Source: an uncultured Sphingomonadales bacterium (GTDB lineage: Bacteria; Pseudomonadota; Alphaproteobacteria; Sphingomonadales; Sphingomonadaceae). From it: 64,000 nucleotides of DNA. A program made the translations under genes and the position numbers. The notes under the pieces are model-generated. The model did not search any database, was not told the DNA's origin, and worked only from the letters and a program-made list of their open reading frames with translations. Shown here piece by piece: positions 38,555 through 47,050 of this stretch (the stretch's first letter is position 1; each line of letters starts with the position of its first letter). The DNA lies in assembly GCA_903832325.1 (NCBI GenBank), contig CAILBC010000003.1:1-64000 (forward strand), written 5' to 3'.

Positions 38555-38977
38555 ATGACCATGCGCACACTTGACGATATCTATGACGAATATGAATTCC
38601 TCGATGGCGATGATCGCTATCGCCTGCTGATCGATCTGGGCCGCGATCTTGAACCGATGCCCGATGCGCTGAAAACCGACGCCACGCTGGTGCGCGGCTG
38701 TTCGGCCAGCGTGTGGGTCTATCCGATTGCCGCCGATGGCGCCGAATTGCATTTCCTGGCCGACAGCAACGCTGCGATCACCAAGGGCATTGTCGCGCTG
38801 GTGCTGGCGGCCGTGCAGGACCGGCCCGCCGCCGAAGTGGCCGCCAGCGACATTGCCGCCGCGCTCGAACGGTTCGATCTGAAACGCCAGCTGTCGTCCA
38901 ACCGCACGCAGGGCGTGCCCAACATGATCGCGCTGGTGCGCGATCATGCGGCGCGGCTGGCTGCGACAGGTTCATGA
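38555..38977 (+). CDS. sufE: SufE, cysteine desulfurase sulfur acceptor
   Basis: This 140-residue protein accepts persulfide sulfur from SufS and passes it on for Fe-S cluster assembly. The active Cys49 lies in LVRGCSASVWV, the defining SufE motif. The ATG is followed two codons later by another ATG. The stop overlaps the next start as ATGA, so the MOSC gene is coupled. No other suf genes are in the window. Confidence 0.94.
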   Translation: MTMRTLDDIYDEYEFLDGDDRYRLLIDLGRDLEPMPDALKTDATLVRGCSASVWVYPIAADGAELHFLADSNAAITKGIVALVLAAVQDRPAAEVAASDIAAALERFDLKRQLSSNRTQGVPNMIALVRDHAARLAATGS

Positions 38978-39807
38978 CGCTGATGTTCGCCGGGCGCGTG
39001 GTCGCGCTGCACCGCTATCCGGTCAAATCGATGGGCGGGCAGGGGCTGGCGCAGGCCATGATCGAGCCGCGCGGCATCGCCGGTGATCGCCGCTGGCTTA
39101 TGGTCACCCCCGAAGGCCGCTTTCTCACCCGCCGCGAATTGCCGGCCATGGCGCTGCTTCATGCCGATCTGGCGCCAGATCCGGCGGATGGCGGCATCGT
39201 CCTGTCGCACCGCGATGGCGGCGCGCTGCCCGTGGCCAGGCCGGATGGCGCCCGCCCGCTGGCGGTGCAGGTCTGGGGTGATCCGGTGGCCGCGCACGAT
39301 GCCGGCGATGCCGCGGCGCAGTGGCTGACCGACCGGATCGGCCGCGCGGTGCGCCTGGTGCATATGCCCGATGCCGCGGTGCGCCCGGTCGATCCCGATT
39401 TTGCGCGCGCGGGCGATCATGTCAGCTTTGCCGATGGCTTTCCGCTGCTGGTGGCGACGGTCGAATCGCTCGATGCGCTGAACCGGGCGCTGCCTTCGCC
39501 CATCCCGATGGCCCGGTTCCGCCCCAATCTGGTGATTGCCGGCGCCGTGCCTTTTGCCGAAGATGGCTGGCGCGTGTTGCGCGTGGGCGATGTCACCTTG
39601 CGCCTGGCCAAACCCTGCACGCGCTGCGTGGTCACCACGCAAGACGTCGACAGTGGCGCCGTGCCCGATCCGCTGGAACCCTTGCGCACGCTGAAGGCGA
39701 TGGGCCGCGTCATGCCCGGCGCGCGCGCGGAACCGATCTTTGGCGTCGATGCAATTCCCGATGGCCCGGGCGTGATCGCGGTGGGCGATGCGGTGGAGGT
39801 GGAATGA
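38974..39807 (+). CDS. MOSC domain protein (YcbX-like)
   Basis: This 277-residue protein has the N-terminal MOSC beta-barrel (VVALHRYPVKSMGGQ, then RGIAGDRRWLMVTPEG) and the C-terminal MOSC domain with the conserved Cys in AKPCTRCVVTTQDVD. MOSC proteins bind molybdenum cofactor or carry sulfur; YcbX-type members reduce N-hydroxylated compounds. Coupling to sufE fits sulfur or Fe-S chemistry. No ferredoxin domain is fused. Confidence 0.88.
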   Translation: MTLMFAGRVVALHRYPVKSMGGQGLAQAMIEPRGIAGDRRWLMVTPEGRFLTRRELPAMALLHADLAPDPADGGIVLSHRDGGALPVARPDGARPLAVQVWGDPVAAHDAGDAAAQWLTDRIGRAVRLVHMPDAAVRPVDPDFARAGDHVSFADGFPLLVATVESLDALNRALPSPIPMARFRPNLVIAGAVPFAEDGWRVLRVGDVTLRLAKPCTRCVVTTQDVDSGAVPDPLEPLRTLKAMGRVMPGARAEPIFGVDAIPDGPGVIAVGDAVEVE

Positions 39808-39857
39808 TCGCGCCATGACTGCGCAAGATCACATCCCCCCGTTCCGGGGCGGTTGGT

Positions 39858-40376
39858 TCAAATCGCGTCGCGCACTTTGGCGATTCCGGCCTGGCGCTGC
39901 GCCTTCAGTTCGCGCTTCAGCACTTTGGGATCACGCGCAAAGACAAAGCCGAAGCTGACGCCGCCTTCCTTGCCTTCGGTCGCGTGGTGCAGTTTGTGCG
40001 CCTGGACCAGCCGCATCGGATAGCCCCCGCGCGGGACATAGCGGAACCACCGCTGGTGCACGATGCCATCGTGGATCAGCGTATAGATCGCGCCATAGGC
40101 CATCACGCCCAGGCCGATCCATGTCGCCGGCCACCACGCCGCCGCGCCCGCGACCAGCGGGCTGCCGATCATGAAGCAGGAAATCGACAGCGCCGCGCCA
40201 ACCACGGCATAAAGGTCGTTCTTTTCGAAAAACCGGTCGTGCCGTTCATGGTGATCGCGGTGCCAGCCCCAGCCAAAGCCGTGCATGATATATTTGTGGC
40301 TGCTCCACGCGATCAGTTCCATCGCGATGGTGGCGGCCAGCACGATTGCCGCGCGGATCAGGATCAGTGTTGCCAT
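39858..40376 (-). CDS. crtZ: CrtZ-type beta-carotene hydroxylase
   Basis: This 172-residue membrane enzyme has the four His clusters of the non-haem di-iron carotene hydroxylase family: HKYIMH, HRDHHERH, HDGIVHQRW and HKLHH. It adds 3-hydroxyl groups to beta-carotene on the way to zeaxanthin-type pigments. The start at MATLILIRAA gives the family length; an ATG 17 codons earlier is possible. No other crt genes are in the window, so the pathway is scattered. Confidence 0.9.
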   Translation of the reverse strand: MATLILIRAAIVLAATIAMELIAWSSHKYIMHGFGWGWHRDHHERHDRFFEKNDLYAVVGAALSISCFMIGSPLVAGAAAWWPATWIGLGVMAYGAIYTLIHDGIVHQRWFRYVPRGGYPMRLVQAHKLHHATEGKEGGVSFGFVFARDPKVLKRELKAQRQAGIAKVRDAI

Positions 40377-40430
40377 GATGGCCGCGCTATACCGCGCGAT
40401 TGGCGCATTGGCCATGACATAGCGCAACGC

Positions 40431-40503
40431 CTGCCTTCAAATGCAAAGCTGCGCCTTCAAATGCAAAGCTGCGCCTTCAAATGCAAAGCTGCGCCTTGAA
40501 AAG
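40431..40503. repeat. 20-bp tandem repeat between crtZ and leuC
   Basis: CTGCGCCTTCAAATGCAAAG is repeated at 40449-40468 and 40469-40488. A first copy lacking two bases lies at 40431-40448 and a partial copy at 40489-40503. The array ends about 28 bases before the leuC start and lies between its likely promoter and ribosome-binding site. Copies are identical, so it is recent or conserved. Confidence 0.9.
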
Positions 40504-40531
40504 CTTGGCGCGCAGGCCTAACCGGCAGGGC

Positions 40532-41965
40532 ATGGTCACGACGAAACCGCGCACGCTGTACCAGAAGATCTGGGACGCCCATGTTGTCGAACGCCGCGAT
40601 GACGGCACCTGTCTGGTCTATATCGACCGCCATCTGGTCCATGAAGTGACCAGCCCGCAGGCGTTCGAGGCACTGCGACTGGCCGGGCGCACCGTGCGCC
40701 GCCCCGATCTCACGCTCGCCGTGCCCGATCACAACTTGCCCACCACCGCGCGGCGCGATGCCGCCGGGCAGCGCATTCCGATTGCCGATGGCGAAAGCGC
40801 GGCGCAACTGGCCGCGCTGGAGCGCAACGCGCCCGCATTTGGCATCCGCTATATCGGTGATGCCGATCGCGAACAGGGCATCGTGCACGTTGTCGGGCCA
40901 GAGCAGGGCTTTTCGCTGCCCGGCGCGACGATCGTATGCGGCGACAGCCACACCGCCTGCCACGGCGGGCTGGGCGCGCTGGCCTTTGGCATCGGCACCA
41001 GCGAAGTCGAACATGTGCTGGCAACGCAAACCCTGCTGCTGAAGCAATCGAAATCGATGGAAGTGCGCGTGGAGGGCGAACTGGCCCCGGGCGTGTCGGC
41101 CAAAGATGTCGTGCTGCACATCACCGGCGTGCTCGGCGCGTCGGGCGGCACCGGCTATGTGATCGAATATACCGGGTCGGTGATCCGCGCGCTGTCGATC
41201 GAAGGGCGCCTGACGGTGTCGAACATGGCGATCGAACATGGCGCGCGTGCCGGGCTGATCGCACCTGATGCCAAAACCATCGTCTATGTCAAAGGCCGGC
41301 CCTATGCGCCCAAAGGCGATGATTGGGACAAGGCCGTGGCCTGGTGGCAAAGCCTGGCCACCGATGCCGGCGCGCAATACGACAAAGTGGTGGTGATCGA
41401 TGCTGCCGATATCGCGCCCAGCGTCACCTGGGGCACCAGCCCCGAAGACGTCGTGCCGATTTCGGGCCAGGTGCCCGCGCCAGACAGCTTTGCCGACGCA
41501 TCAAAGCGCGATGCTGCGGCCAAATCGCTCGCCTATATGGGCCTCGAACCCGGCCAGCCGATGACCTCGGTCGAAATCCAGAACGTGTTCATCGGCAGTT
41601 GCACCAACAGCCGGATCGAGGATCTGCGCGCTGCCGCCACGGTGTTGCGCGGCCGGCGCAAGGCAGACAGCGTCAAATGGGCGATCGTCGTGCCCGGTTC
41701 CGGCCTGGTAAAGGCCATGGCCGAGGCCGAAGGGCTGGACCGCGTGTTTGTCGAGGCCGGCTTTGAATGGCGCGAACCCGGCTGTTCGGCGTGCCTGGGC
41801 ATGAACCCTGACAAAGTGCCCGCGGGCGAACGCTGCGCATCGACCAGCAATCGCAATTTCGTCGGGCGCCAGGGCCCGGGCGCGCGCACCCATCTGGTCA
41901 GCCCGGCGATGGCCGCGGCGGCGGCGGTGATGGGCCATCTTACCGATGTGCGCGATCTGATCTGA
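40532..41965 (+). CDS. leuC: 3-isopropylmalate dehydratase, large subunit
   Basis: This 477-residue aconitase-superfamily protein isomerises 2- to 3-isopropylmalate in leucine synthesis together with LeuD. The [4Fe-4S] cysteines are visible in [13 protein letters not shown] and GCSACLGMN, and [21 protein letters not shown] is the conserved substrate/cluster region. The start follows GGCAGGG. LeuD is encoded 287 bases downstream, past a small ORF. Confidence 0.97.
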   Translation: MVTTKPRTLYQKIWDAHVVERRDDGTCLVYIDRHLVHEVTSPQAFEALRLAGRTVRRPDLTLAVPDHNLPTTARRDAAGQRIPIADGESAAQLAALERNAPAFGIRYIGDADREQGIVHVVGPEQGFSLPGATIVCGDSHTACHGGLGALAFGIGTSEVEHVLATQTLLLKQSKSMEVRVEGELAPGVSAKDVVLHITGVLGASGGTGYVIEYTGSVIRALSIEGRLTVSNMAIEHGARAGLIAPDAKTIVYVKGRPYAPKGDDWDKAVAWWQSLATDAGAQYDKVVVIDAADIAPSVTWGTSPEDVVPISGQVPAPDSFADASKRDAAAKSLAYMGLEPGQPMTSVEIQNVFIGSCTNSRIEDLRAAATVLRGRRKADSVKWAIVVPGSGLVKAMAEAEGLDRVFVEAGFEWREPGCSACLGMNPDKVPAGERCASTSNRNFVGRQGPGARTHLVSPAMAAAAAVMGHLTDVRDLI

Positions 41966-42012
41966 ACCCAATCGCAGGCCAGCGCGCCCGCCAAGCAAGG
42001 GAGGAGCACCCC

Positions 42013-42216
42013 ATGAGCAAGCCCGAAGACAAGCCCGAACCCCCCGCCGGTTCCGGTTCCGGTTCGTGGACTGGCGCTGCTGCGCTGGCTGGCGCGGCAA
42101 TCGGCTCTGCTGCGGTTGCGGCGGCGCTGCTTTATGCCTCGCAGCGCAAGGACCGCGCGGACAAGGCGCGCGCCGCCGCAAAAACGCCCCCGGTCACGCC
42201 GCCGGAAACTGACTGA
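42013..42216 (+). CDS. 67-residue single-span membrane protein between leuC and leuD
   Basis: A GGGAGGAGCACCCC site precedes the ATG. The protein has a Pro/Gly/Ser-rich N-terminus, one Ala/Gly-rich hydrophobic segment (about residues 20-42) and a charged tail (QRKDRADKARAAAK). It is in line with leuC and leuD and likely co-transcribed. No function is recognisable. Confidence 0.7.
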   Translation: MSKPEDKPEPPAGSGSGSWTGAAALAGAAIGSAAVAAALLYASQRKDRADKARAAAKTPPVTPPETD

Positions 42217-42252
42217 CCAACCGCCTTACCGACAGGACCAACGCGACCCGCC

Positions 42253-42855
42253 ATGGAACCCGTGACAACAATTGACGGCCGCGCCTATCCGTTCGGCCAG
42301 AAAAATGTCGATACCGATGTGATCATCCCGTCGCACTGGCTGAAGACGATCACCCGCGAAGGCCTGGGCCGCGGCGCGTTCGAAAGCCTGCGTCAGGACC
42401 CGGACAACCTGTTCGACAGCGCCGAATTCACCGGATCGCCGATCCTGATTGCGGGTGACAATTTCGGCTGCGGGTCCAGCCGCGAACACGCCGCCTGGGC
42501 GCTGCTCGATCTGGGCGTGCGCGCGGTGATCGCGCCGTCGTTTTCCGACATCTTTTCGGGCAACGCGTTCAAGAACGGCATTTTGACGGTGGTCCTGCCG
42601 CAGGACGCGATCGATCGCCTGGTCGAAGTGGCGCGCACCGATCCGATCCACATCGATCTCGACAGCCAGACCGTGACCACGCCGTTTCAGGACCGGTTCG
42701 TGTTTGAAATCGATGCCTTTCGCAAGGAATGCCTGATCGGCGGGCTCGACGAAGTGGGTCTGACCATGGCGCGCGGCGATGCGATCAGCGGGTTTGAAGA
42801 CGCGGTGCGCGCGGAGCGCCCGTTCCTTGCGCGCGGGGTCGAACTCGCCGCTTAA
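42253..42855 (+). CDS. leuD: 3-isopropylmalate dehydratase, small subunit
   Basis: This 200-residue swivel domain partners LeuC. Signature stretches are [19 protein letters not shown] near the N-terminus and [17 protein letters not shown], with [16 protein letters not shown] further on. Length is normal. The spacer to leuC is filled by a 67-aa membrane ORF. Confidence 0.96.
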   Translation: MEPVTTIDGRAYPFGQKNVDTDVIIPSHWLKTITREGLGRGAFESLRQDPDNLFDSAEFTGSPILIAGDNFGCGSSREHAAWALLDLGVRAVIAPSFSDIFSGNAFKNGILTVVLPQDAIDRLVEVARTDPIHIDLDSQTVTTPFQDRFVFEIDAFRKECLIGGLDEVGLTMARGDAISGFEDAVRAERPFLARGVELAA

Positions 42856-42938
42856 GTGCCCGCTTAAAAGGCTTCCCAAGGCTTCGAAAACTTGGCACTC
42901 ATCGCCGCCTGACAGATCATGAAGAGCGGGAGAATTCG

Positions 42939-43937
42939 ATGAAGGCCTTGCGCAGCCACGCCCCTGGCGGACCCGAAACGCTTGTTCTGGAGGATCTGCC
43001 CGATCCGGTGGCCGGGCCCGGCCAGGTGGTCGTCGCGGTAAAAGCCTGCTCGATCAATTTTCCCGACACGCTGATCATCCGCGACATGTATCAGTTCAAA
43101 CCGCCGCGGCCTTTCGCGCCGGGCAGCGAAATCGCCGGCGTGATCAGCGCGGTGGGCGAAGGCGTGACCGGCTGGCACATCGGTGACCGCGTGATCGGCA
43201 TGGTCGGCAATGGCGGGCTGGCAACGCATGCGGTGGTGGAACAGGGGCGCCTGTTTGCGCTGCCCGATGGAGTCGATTTCGACACCGGCGCCTCGCTGCT
43301 GATGACGTATGGCACCAATTACCACGGGCTGGTCGATCGCGGCCATATCAAGGCTGGCGATGTCGTGCTGGTGCTGGGCGCGGCCGGCGGGGTCGGCCTG
43401 TCGGCAATCGAACTGTCAAAGGCGTTTGGCGCGCGCGTGATCGCCGGGGTTTCGTCCGAGGAAAAGGCGGCACTGGCGCGCGAAGCCGGCGCCGATGACG
43501 TGGTGATCTATGGCCGTGCACCGTTTGACAAGGCGCAGTCGCGCGAACTGACCGATGCGTTCAAGGCGGCCTGTGGTTCGAACGGCGCCAATATCGTGTA
43601 TGACGTGGTCGGCGGCGATTATTCCGAACCGGCCGTGCGCGCCATCGCCTGGGAAGGGCGCTTTCTGGTGGTCGGCTTTCCCGCCGGGATCGCGCGTCTG
43701 CCGCTCAATCTTACGCTGCTGAAATCGTGCGATGTCTGCGGCGTGTTCTGGGGCGCGTTCACCGCGCGCGAACCGGCGCGGTTCAAGGAAGAAGTGGCCG
43801 AACTGTTTGCCATGCTGGCCGACGGACGCATCGCCCCGCGCATTTCCGCACGTTTTCCGCTGGAACGCGGCGCCGAAGCCATCGCCAGCCTGGAAAACCG
43901 GCAGGCCGTGGGCAAAGTGGTGGTCGAAATCGCCTGA
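42939..43937 (+). CDS. NADPH:quinone oxidoreductase family protein (MDR superfamily)
   Basis: This 332-residue zinc-free medium-chain dehydrogenase/reductase has the GroES-like N-terminal domain (PRPFAPGSEIAGVISAVGEGV), a Rossmann motif LGAAGGVGLSAIELSKAFGARVIAG, and the ARF motif region YDVVGGDYSEPAVRAIAWEGRFLVVGF. Family members reduce quinones or enoyl compounds with NADPH. GAGCGGGAGAATTCG precedes the ATG. It is alone downstream of leuD and ends in a short duplication. Confidence 0.87.
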   Translation: MKALRSHAPGGPETLVLEDLPDPVAGPGQVVVAVKACSINFPDTLIIRDMYQFKPPRPFAPGSEIAGVISAVGEGVTGWHIGDRVIGMVGNGGLATHAVVEQGRLFALPDGVDFDTGASLLMTYGTNYHGLVDRGHIKAGDVVLVLGAAGGVGLSAIELSKAFGARVIAGVSSEEKAALAREAGADDVVIYGRAPFDKAQSRELTDAFKAACGSNGANIVYDVVGGDYSEPAVRAIAWEGRFLVVGFPAGIARLPLNLTLLKSCDVCGVFWGAFTAREPARFKEEVAELFAMLADGRIAPRISARFPLERGAEAIASLENRQAVGKVVVEIA

Positions 43938-43961
43938 ACCGGTGTGATCGCCTGAACCGGT
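43929..43961. repeat. 15-bp direct repeat duplicating the quinone oxidoreductase gene end
   Basis: ATCGCCTGAACCGGT, which includes the stop codon, occurs at 43929-43943 and again at 43947-43961, three bases apart. The second copy is outside the gene and looks like a recent duplication. Confidence 0.85.
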
Positions 43962-43970
43962 TTTTGAAAA

Positions 43971-43996
43971 GGGCCACCCGGTCGCCCGGGTGGCCC
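43971..43996. terminator. 11-bp stem intrinsic terminator, probably bidirectional
   Basis: GGGCCACCCGG and CCGGGTGGCCC pair around a 4-base loop. On the minus strand the stem is followed by TTTT; on the plus strand TTTTTGAAAA precedes it. It lies between converging quinone oxidoreductase and lpd. The rest of the 317-base spacer carries further hairpins but no ORF I support. Confidence 0.75.
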
Positions 43997-44192
43997 AACC
44001 CCCTGATGCCGTGGATGCGGCGGGGATATCCCTGTTGCCCCGGTTGTCGCCTGGCGGACGAACCGGTGCGGATCAAGATCCGTGCGGCTGTCCCGTTTTG
44101 AAACAGATGTGCTCTGCCGTCGCGTAACCCAATGCACCTGCCGCGTCGCGCTGAAAATCGCGATAGCAGCCGTTTCGGACTGTTTAAACGGA

Positions 44193-44218
44193 TGCGGGAT
44201 GCCTCAAACGCATCGCAC
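44193..44218 (-). terminator. Hairpin element downstream of lpd, related to that at 21284
   Basis: On the minus strand GTGCGATGC-GTTTGAG-GCATC-CC-GCA forms a stem with a two-base bulge. It begins 36 bases after the lpd stop. It shares GTGCGATGCGTTT and the hairpin plan with the element after the glycosyltransferase gene. A CCGTTT/AAACGG stem (44170-44191) follows immediately. Confidence 0.55.
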
Positions 44219-44254
44219 GATAGGACGATAAAGCCGCGCGCCAGTGCGGCCCGG

Positions 44255-45670
44255 TCAGATGTGGATCGGCTTTCCGGTCACCGCCATCGCCGCTTCCTTC
44301 AGCGCTTCCGAATGGGTCGGGTGCGCGTGGCAGGTATAGGCGATGTCTTCGCTGGTGGCGCCGAATTCCATCGCCAGTGCGGCCTCGGCAATCATCGTGC
44401 CGGCCAGGCTGGCGACGATCCACACGCCCAGCACGCGGTCGGTTGCGGCATCGGCAATCACTTTGACAAAGCCATCGCCTTCGCGGTTGGTCTTGGCGCG
44501 GCTGTTGGCCATCATCGGGAACTTGCCGATCTTGATCTCGCCACCACGGTCTTTGGCGGCCGCGCGCGCGGCTTCTTCGGTCAGGCCCACGCCGGCAAAT
44601 TCGGGCGCGGTATAGACCACGCCGGGGATGACGGCGTGGTTCACGATCCCGGTCAGCCCGGCGATGTTTTCGGCCACGGCAATGCCTTCGTCCTCGGCCT
44701 TGTGCGCCAGCATCGGGCCGGGAATCACGTCGCCCACCGCCCACACGCTGTCCACTGCGGTGCGGAAATCGTGGTCGGTTTCGATCTGCCCGCGCGCATT
44801 GACCGCCAGGCCAATCGCATCGAGCCCAAGGCCTGCGGTGTTCGGCCGGCGGCCAATCGCCACCAGCACGACATCGGCCTCAAGCGCTTCGGCCGTGCCC
44901 CCGGCGGCCGGTTCCAGCATCACCGTGGCCATGCCGTCATTGGCCACAACCCCGGTAACTTTGGTCGACAACCTGATATCAAAACCCTGCTTTTTGAATA
45001 TCTTGGCGGCTTCCTTGCGGACATCGCCGTCCATCCCGGGCAGCAGCTGGTCCAGATATTCGATCACCGTGACTTTCGCGCCCAGCCGGCGCCAGACCGA
45101 ACCCAGCTCCAGCCCGATCACCCCGCCGCCGATCACCGCAAGATGCCCCGGCACTTTGGTCAGCGCCAGCGCCCCGGTCGAATCGACCACTACCCCGCCG
45201 TCGTTGTCGACTGTCACGCCGGGCAGCGGGGTCACCGATGACCCGGTGGCGATCACGATATGCTTGGCCGTCACTTTGGCCCCGGTCACCTCGACCGTGT
45301 GCGCATCGGCAAACGTGGCATGGCCTTTCAGCCAGGTGACCTTGTTCTTTTTGAACAGGAATTCGATCCCGCCGGTCAGTTCCTTGACCGCGCCGGCCTT
45401 TTCCGCCTGCATGGCATCCAGATCGAGCGTGACCCCGGTGGTTTTCACACCGAATTTGGCCATTGTGCCATTGGCTGCTTCGTCAAACAGTTCCGACCCG
45501 TGCAGCAACGCCTTTGACGGAATGCACCCGACATTCAGGCACGTCCCGCCCAGCGTTTCGCGCGCTTCGGCACAGGCGGTTTTCAGCCCCAACTGCGCCG
45601 CGCGGATCGCCGCGACATAGCCGCCAGGGCCGGCACCGATCACCAGCACGTCATAATCGTATTCAGCCAT
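44255..45670 (-). CDS. lpd: Dihydrolipoyl dehydrogenase (E3)
   Basis: This 471-residue FAD-dependent disulfide oxidoreductase reoxidises lipoamide of the 2-oxoglutarate dehydrogenase complex. The FAD motif is VLVIGAGPGGYVAA, the redox pair Cys44/Cys49 lies in GGTCLNVGCIPSK, the NAD motif is AVIGGGVIGLELG, and the C-terminal active-site His is in CHAHPTHSEAL. The ATG at 45670 is preferred to one two codons earlier because AAGGA is then correctly spaced. It follows sucB by 45 bases. Confidence 0.95.
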   Translation of the reverse strand: MAEYDYDVLVIGAGPGGYVAAIRAAQLGLKTACAEARETLGGTCLNVGCIPSKALLHGSELFDEAANGTMAKFGVKTTGVTLDLDAMQAEKAGAVKELTGGIEFLFKKNKVTWLKGHATFADAHTVEVTGAKVTAKHIVIATGSSVTPLPGVTVDNDGGVVVDSTGALALTKVPGHLAVIGGGVIGLELGSVWRRLGAKVTVIEYLDQLLPGMDGDVRKEAAKIFKKQGFDIRLSTKVTGVVANDGMATVMLEPAAGGTAEALEADVVLVAIGRRPNTAGLGLDAIGLAVNARGQIETDHDFRTAVDSVWAVGDVIPGPMLAHKAEDEGIAVAENIAGLTGIVNHAVIPGVVYTAPEFAGVGLTEEAARAAAKDRGGEIKIGKFPMMANSRAKTNREGDGFVKVIADAATDRVLGVWIVASLAGTMIAEAALAMEFGATSEDIAYTCHAHPTHSEALKEAAMAVTGKPIHI

Positions 45671-45715
45671 GGCCATGGTCCTTCAAGATGGCACCCATGC
45701 AAAGGTCGCGCGCGG

Positions 45716-47005
45716 TCACAGATCGATCAGCAACCGCGTCGGGTCCTCGATCGCTTCCTTGATGGTCTTCAGCGCGGTCACCGCCTCGCGCCCGTCGATC
45801 AGGCGGTGATCATACGACAGCGCGATATACATCATCGGGCGGATCACGATCTGCCCACCGCGCACCACCGGCCGGTCTTCGATGCGATGCAGGCCCAGCA
45901 CGGCCGACTGCGGCGGATTGATGATCGGGGTGGACATCAGGCCGCCAAACACGCCGCCGTTGGAAATGGTGAACGTGCCGCCCTTCATGTCGTCCATCGT
46001 CAGCGCGCCGTCGCGGGCCTTTTTGCCATAGTCGGCAATCGCCTTTTCGATCCCGGCAAACGACAGCTTGTCGCAATCGCGCACCACCGGCACGACCAGT
46101 CCGTTGGGCGCCGAAACCGCAATCGAGATATCGACATAATCGTGATAGACGATTTCATCGCCTTCGATCCGCGCATTGACCGAGGGAATGTCCTTCAGCG
46201 CCAGGCACGATGCCTTGGCAAAAAATGACATGAAGCCCAGCTTTATGCCGTGCTTCTTTTCAAACGCATCCTTGAACTTGTCGCGCGCGGCCATCACGGC
46301 CGACATGTCGACATCGTTGAACGTGGTCAGCAGCGCGGCGGTTTCCTGCGCGCTTTTCAGCCGCTTGGCGATTGTCTGGCGCAGGCGCGTCATGCGCACG
46401 CGTTCTTCGTTGCGCCCGCCCGCCGGTACCGCAGGAACAGGGGCTGCAGGAACGGGGGCCGCCGCAACAGCAGGCGCGGCAGGGCTGGCCGCCTTGGCCT
46501 GCGCCGCGGCCAGCACGTCTTCCTTGGTCAGGCGGCCGCCGGCGCCAGTGCCCTTCACCGTGGCCGGATCGATGCCATATTCCAGCACCGCACGGCGCAC
46601 TGCCGGTGACAGCGCGGCGGCGTCGTTGTCCGCAGCCGCCTTGGGCGCGGCCGGTGCAGCAGCCACCGGGACTGGTGCAACCGGCGCAGGGGCTGGGGCA
46701 GCCGGGGCAGGCGCTGGCGCAACAGCCGGGGCCGGCGCAGCAACCGGCGCAGGTGCGGGCGCCGCACCGGTTTCCTCGATCAGCGCGATCAGCGCGCCCA
46801 CCGAAACCGTGTCGCCTTCGTTGGCGATCCACTGGCCCATGATGCCGGCGGCCGGTGCGCCCACGTCGATCGCGACTTTGTCGGTTTCCAGACTGGCGAT
46901 CGGTTCGTCGAGCGCAACCGCCTCGCCGGGTTTTTTCAGCCACTGGCCGACGGTCGCTTCGCTAACGCTTTCACCAAGCGTCGGCACTTTGACTTCGATG
47001 GACAT
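45716..47005 (-). CDS. sucB: 2-oxoglutarate dehydrogenase E2, dihydrolipoyl succinyltransferase
   Basis: This is a 429-residue E2 core protein. The lipoyl domain (1-76) has the modified Lys43 in [10 protein letters not shown], a Pro/Ala linker spans about 81-125, the E1/E3-binding domain lies at about 131-168 ([20 protein letters not shown]), and the catalytic domain ends in SYDHRLIDG (His400, Asp404). It transfers succinyl groups to CoA. It starts 45 bases after sucA. Confidence 0.96.
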   Translation of the reverse strand: MSIEVKVPTLGESVSEATVGQWLKKPGEAVALDEPIASLETDKVAIDVGAPAAGIMGQWIANEGDTVSVGALIALIEETGAAPAPAPVAAPAPAVAPAPAPAAPAPAPVAPVPVAAAPAAPKAAADNDAAALSPAVRRAVLEYGIDPATVKGTGAGGRLTKEDVLAAAQAKAASPAAPAVAAAPVPAAPVPAVPAGGRNEERVRMTRLRQTIAKRLKSAQETAALLTTFNDVDMSAVMAARDKFKDAFEKKHGIKLGFMSFFAKASCLALKDIPSVNARIEGDEIVYHDYVDISIAVSAPNGLVVPVVRDCDKLSFAGIEKAIADYGKKARDGALTMDDMKGGTFTISNGGVFGGLMSTPIINPPQSAVLGLHRIEDRPVVRGGQIVIRPMMYIALSYDHRLIDGREAVTALKTIKEAIEDPTRLLIDL

Positions 47006-47050
47006 ACCCTGGGTTCCTCGGGCGAAAGTTCGTCAAAAAGGGCGGAAAAA

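Noticed and set aside
40431..40503. Possible mini-CRISPR from regularly repeated 20-mers
   Set aside because: Repeats are directly adjacent with no unique spacers, and no cas genes are present.
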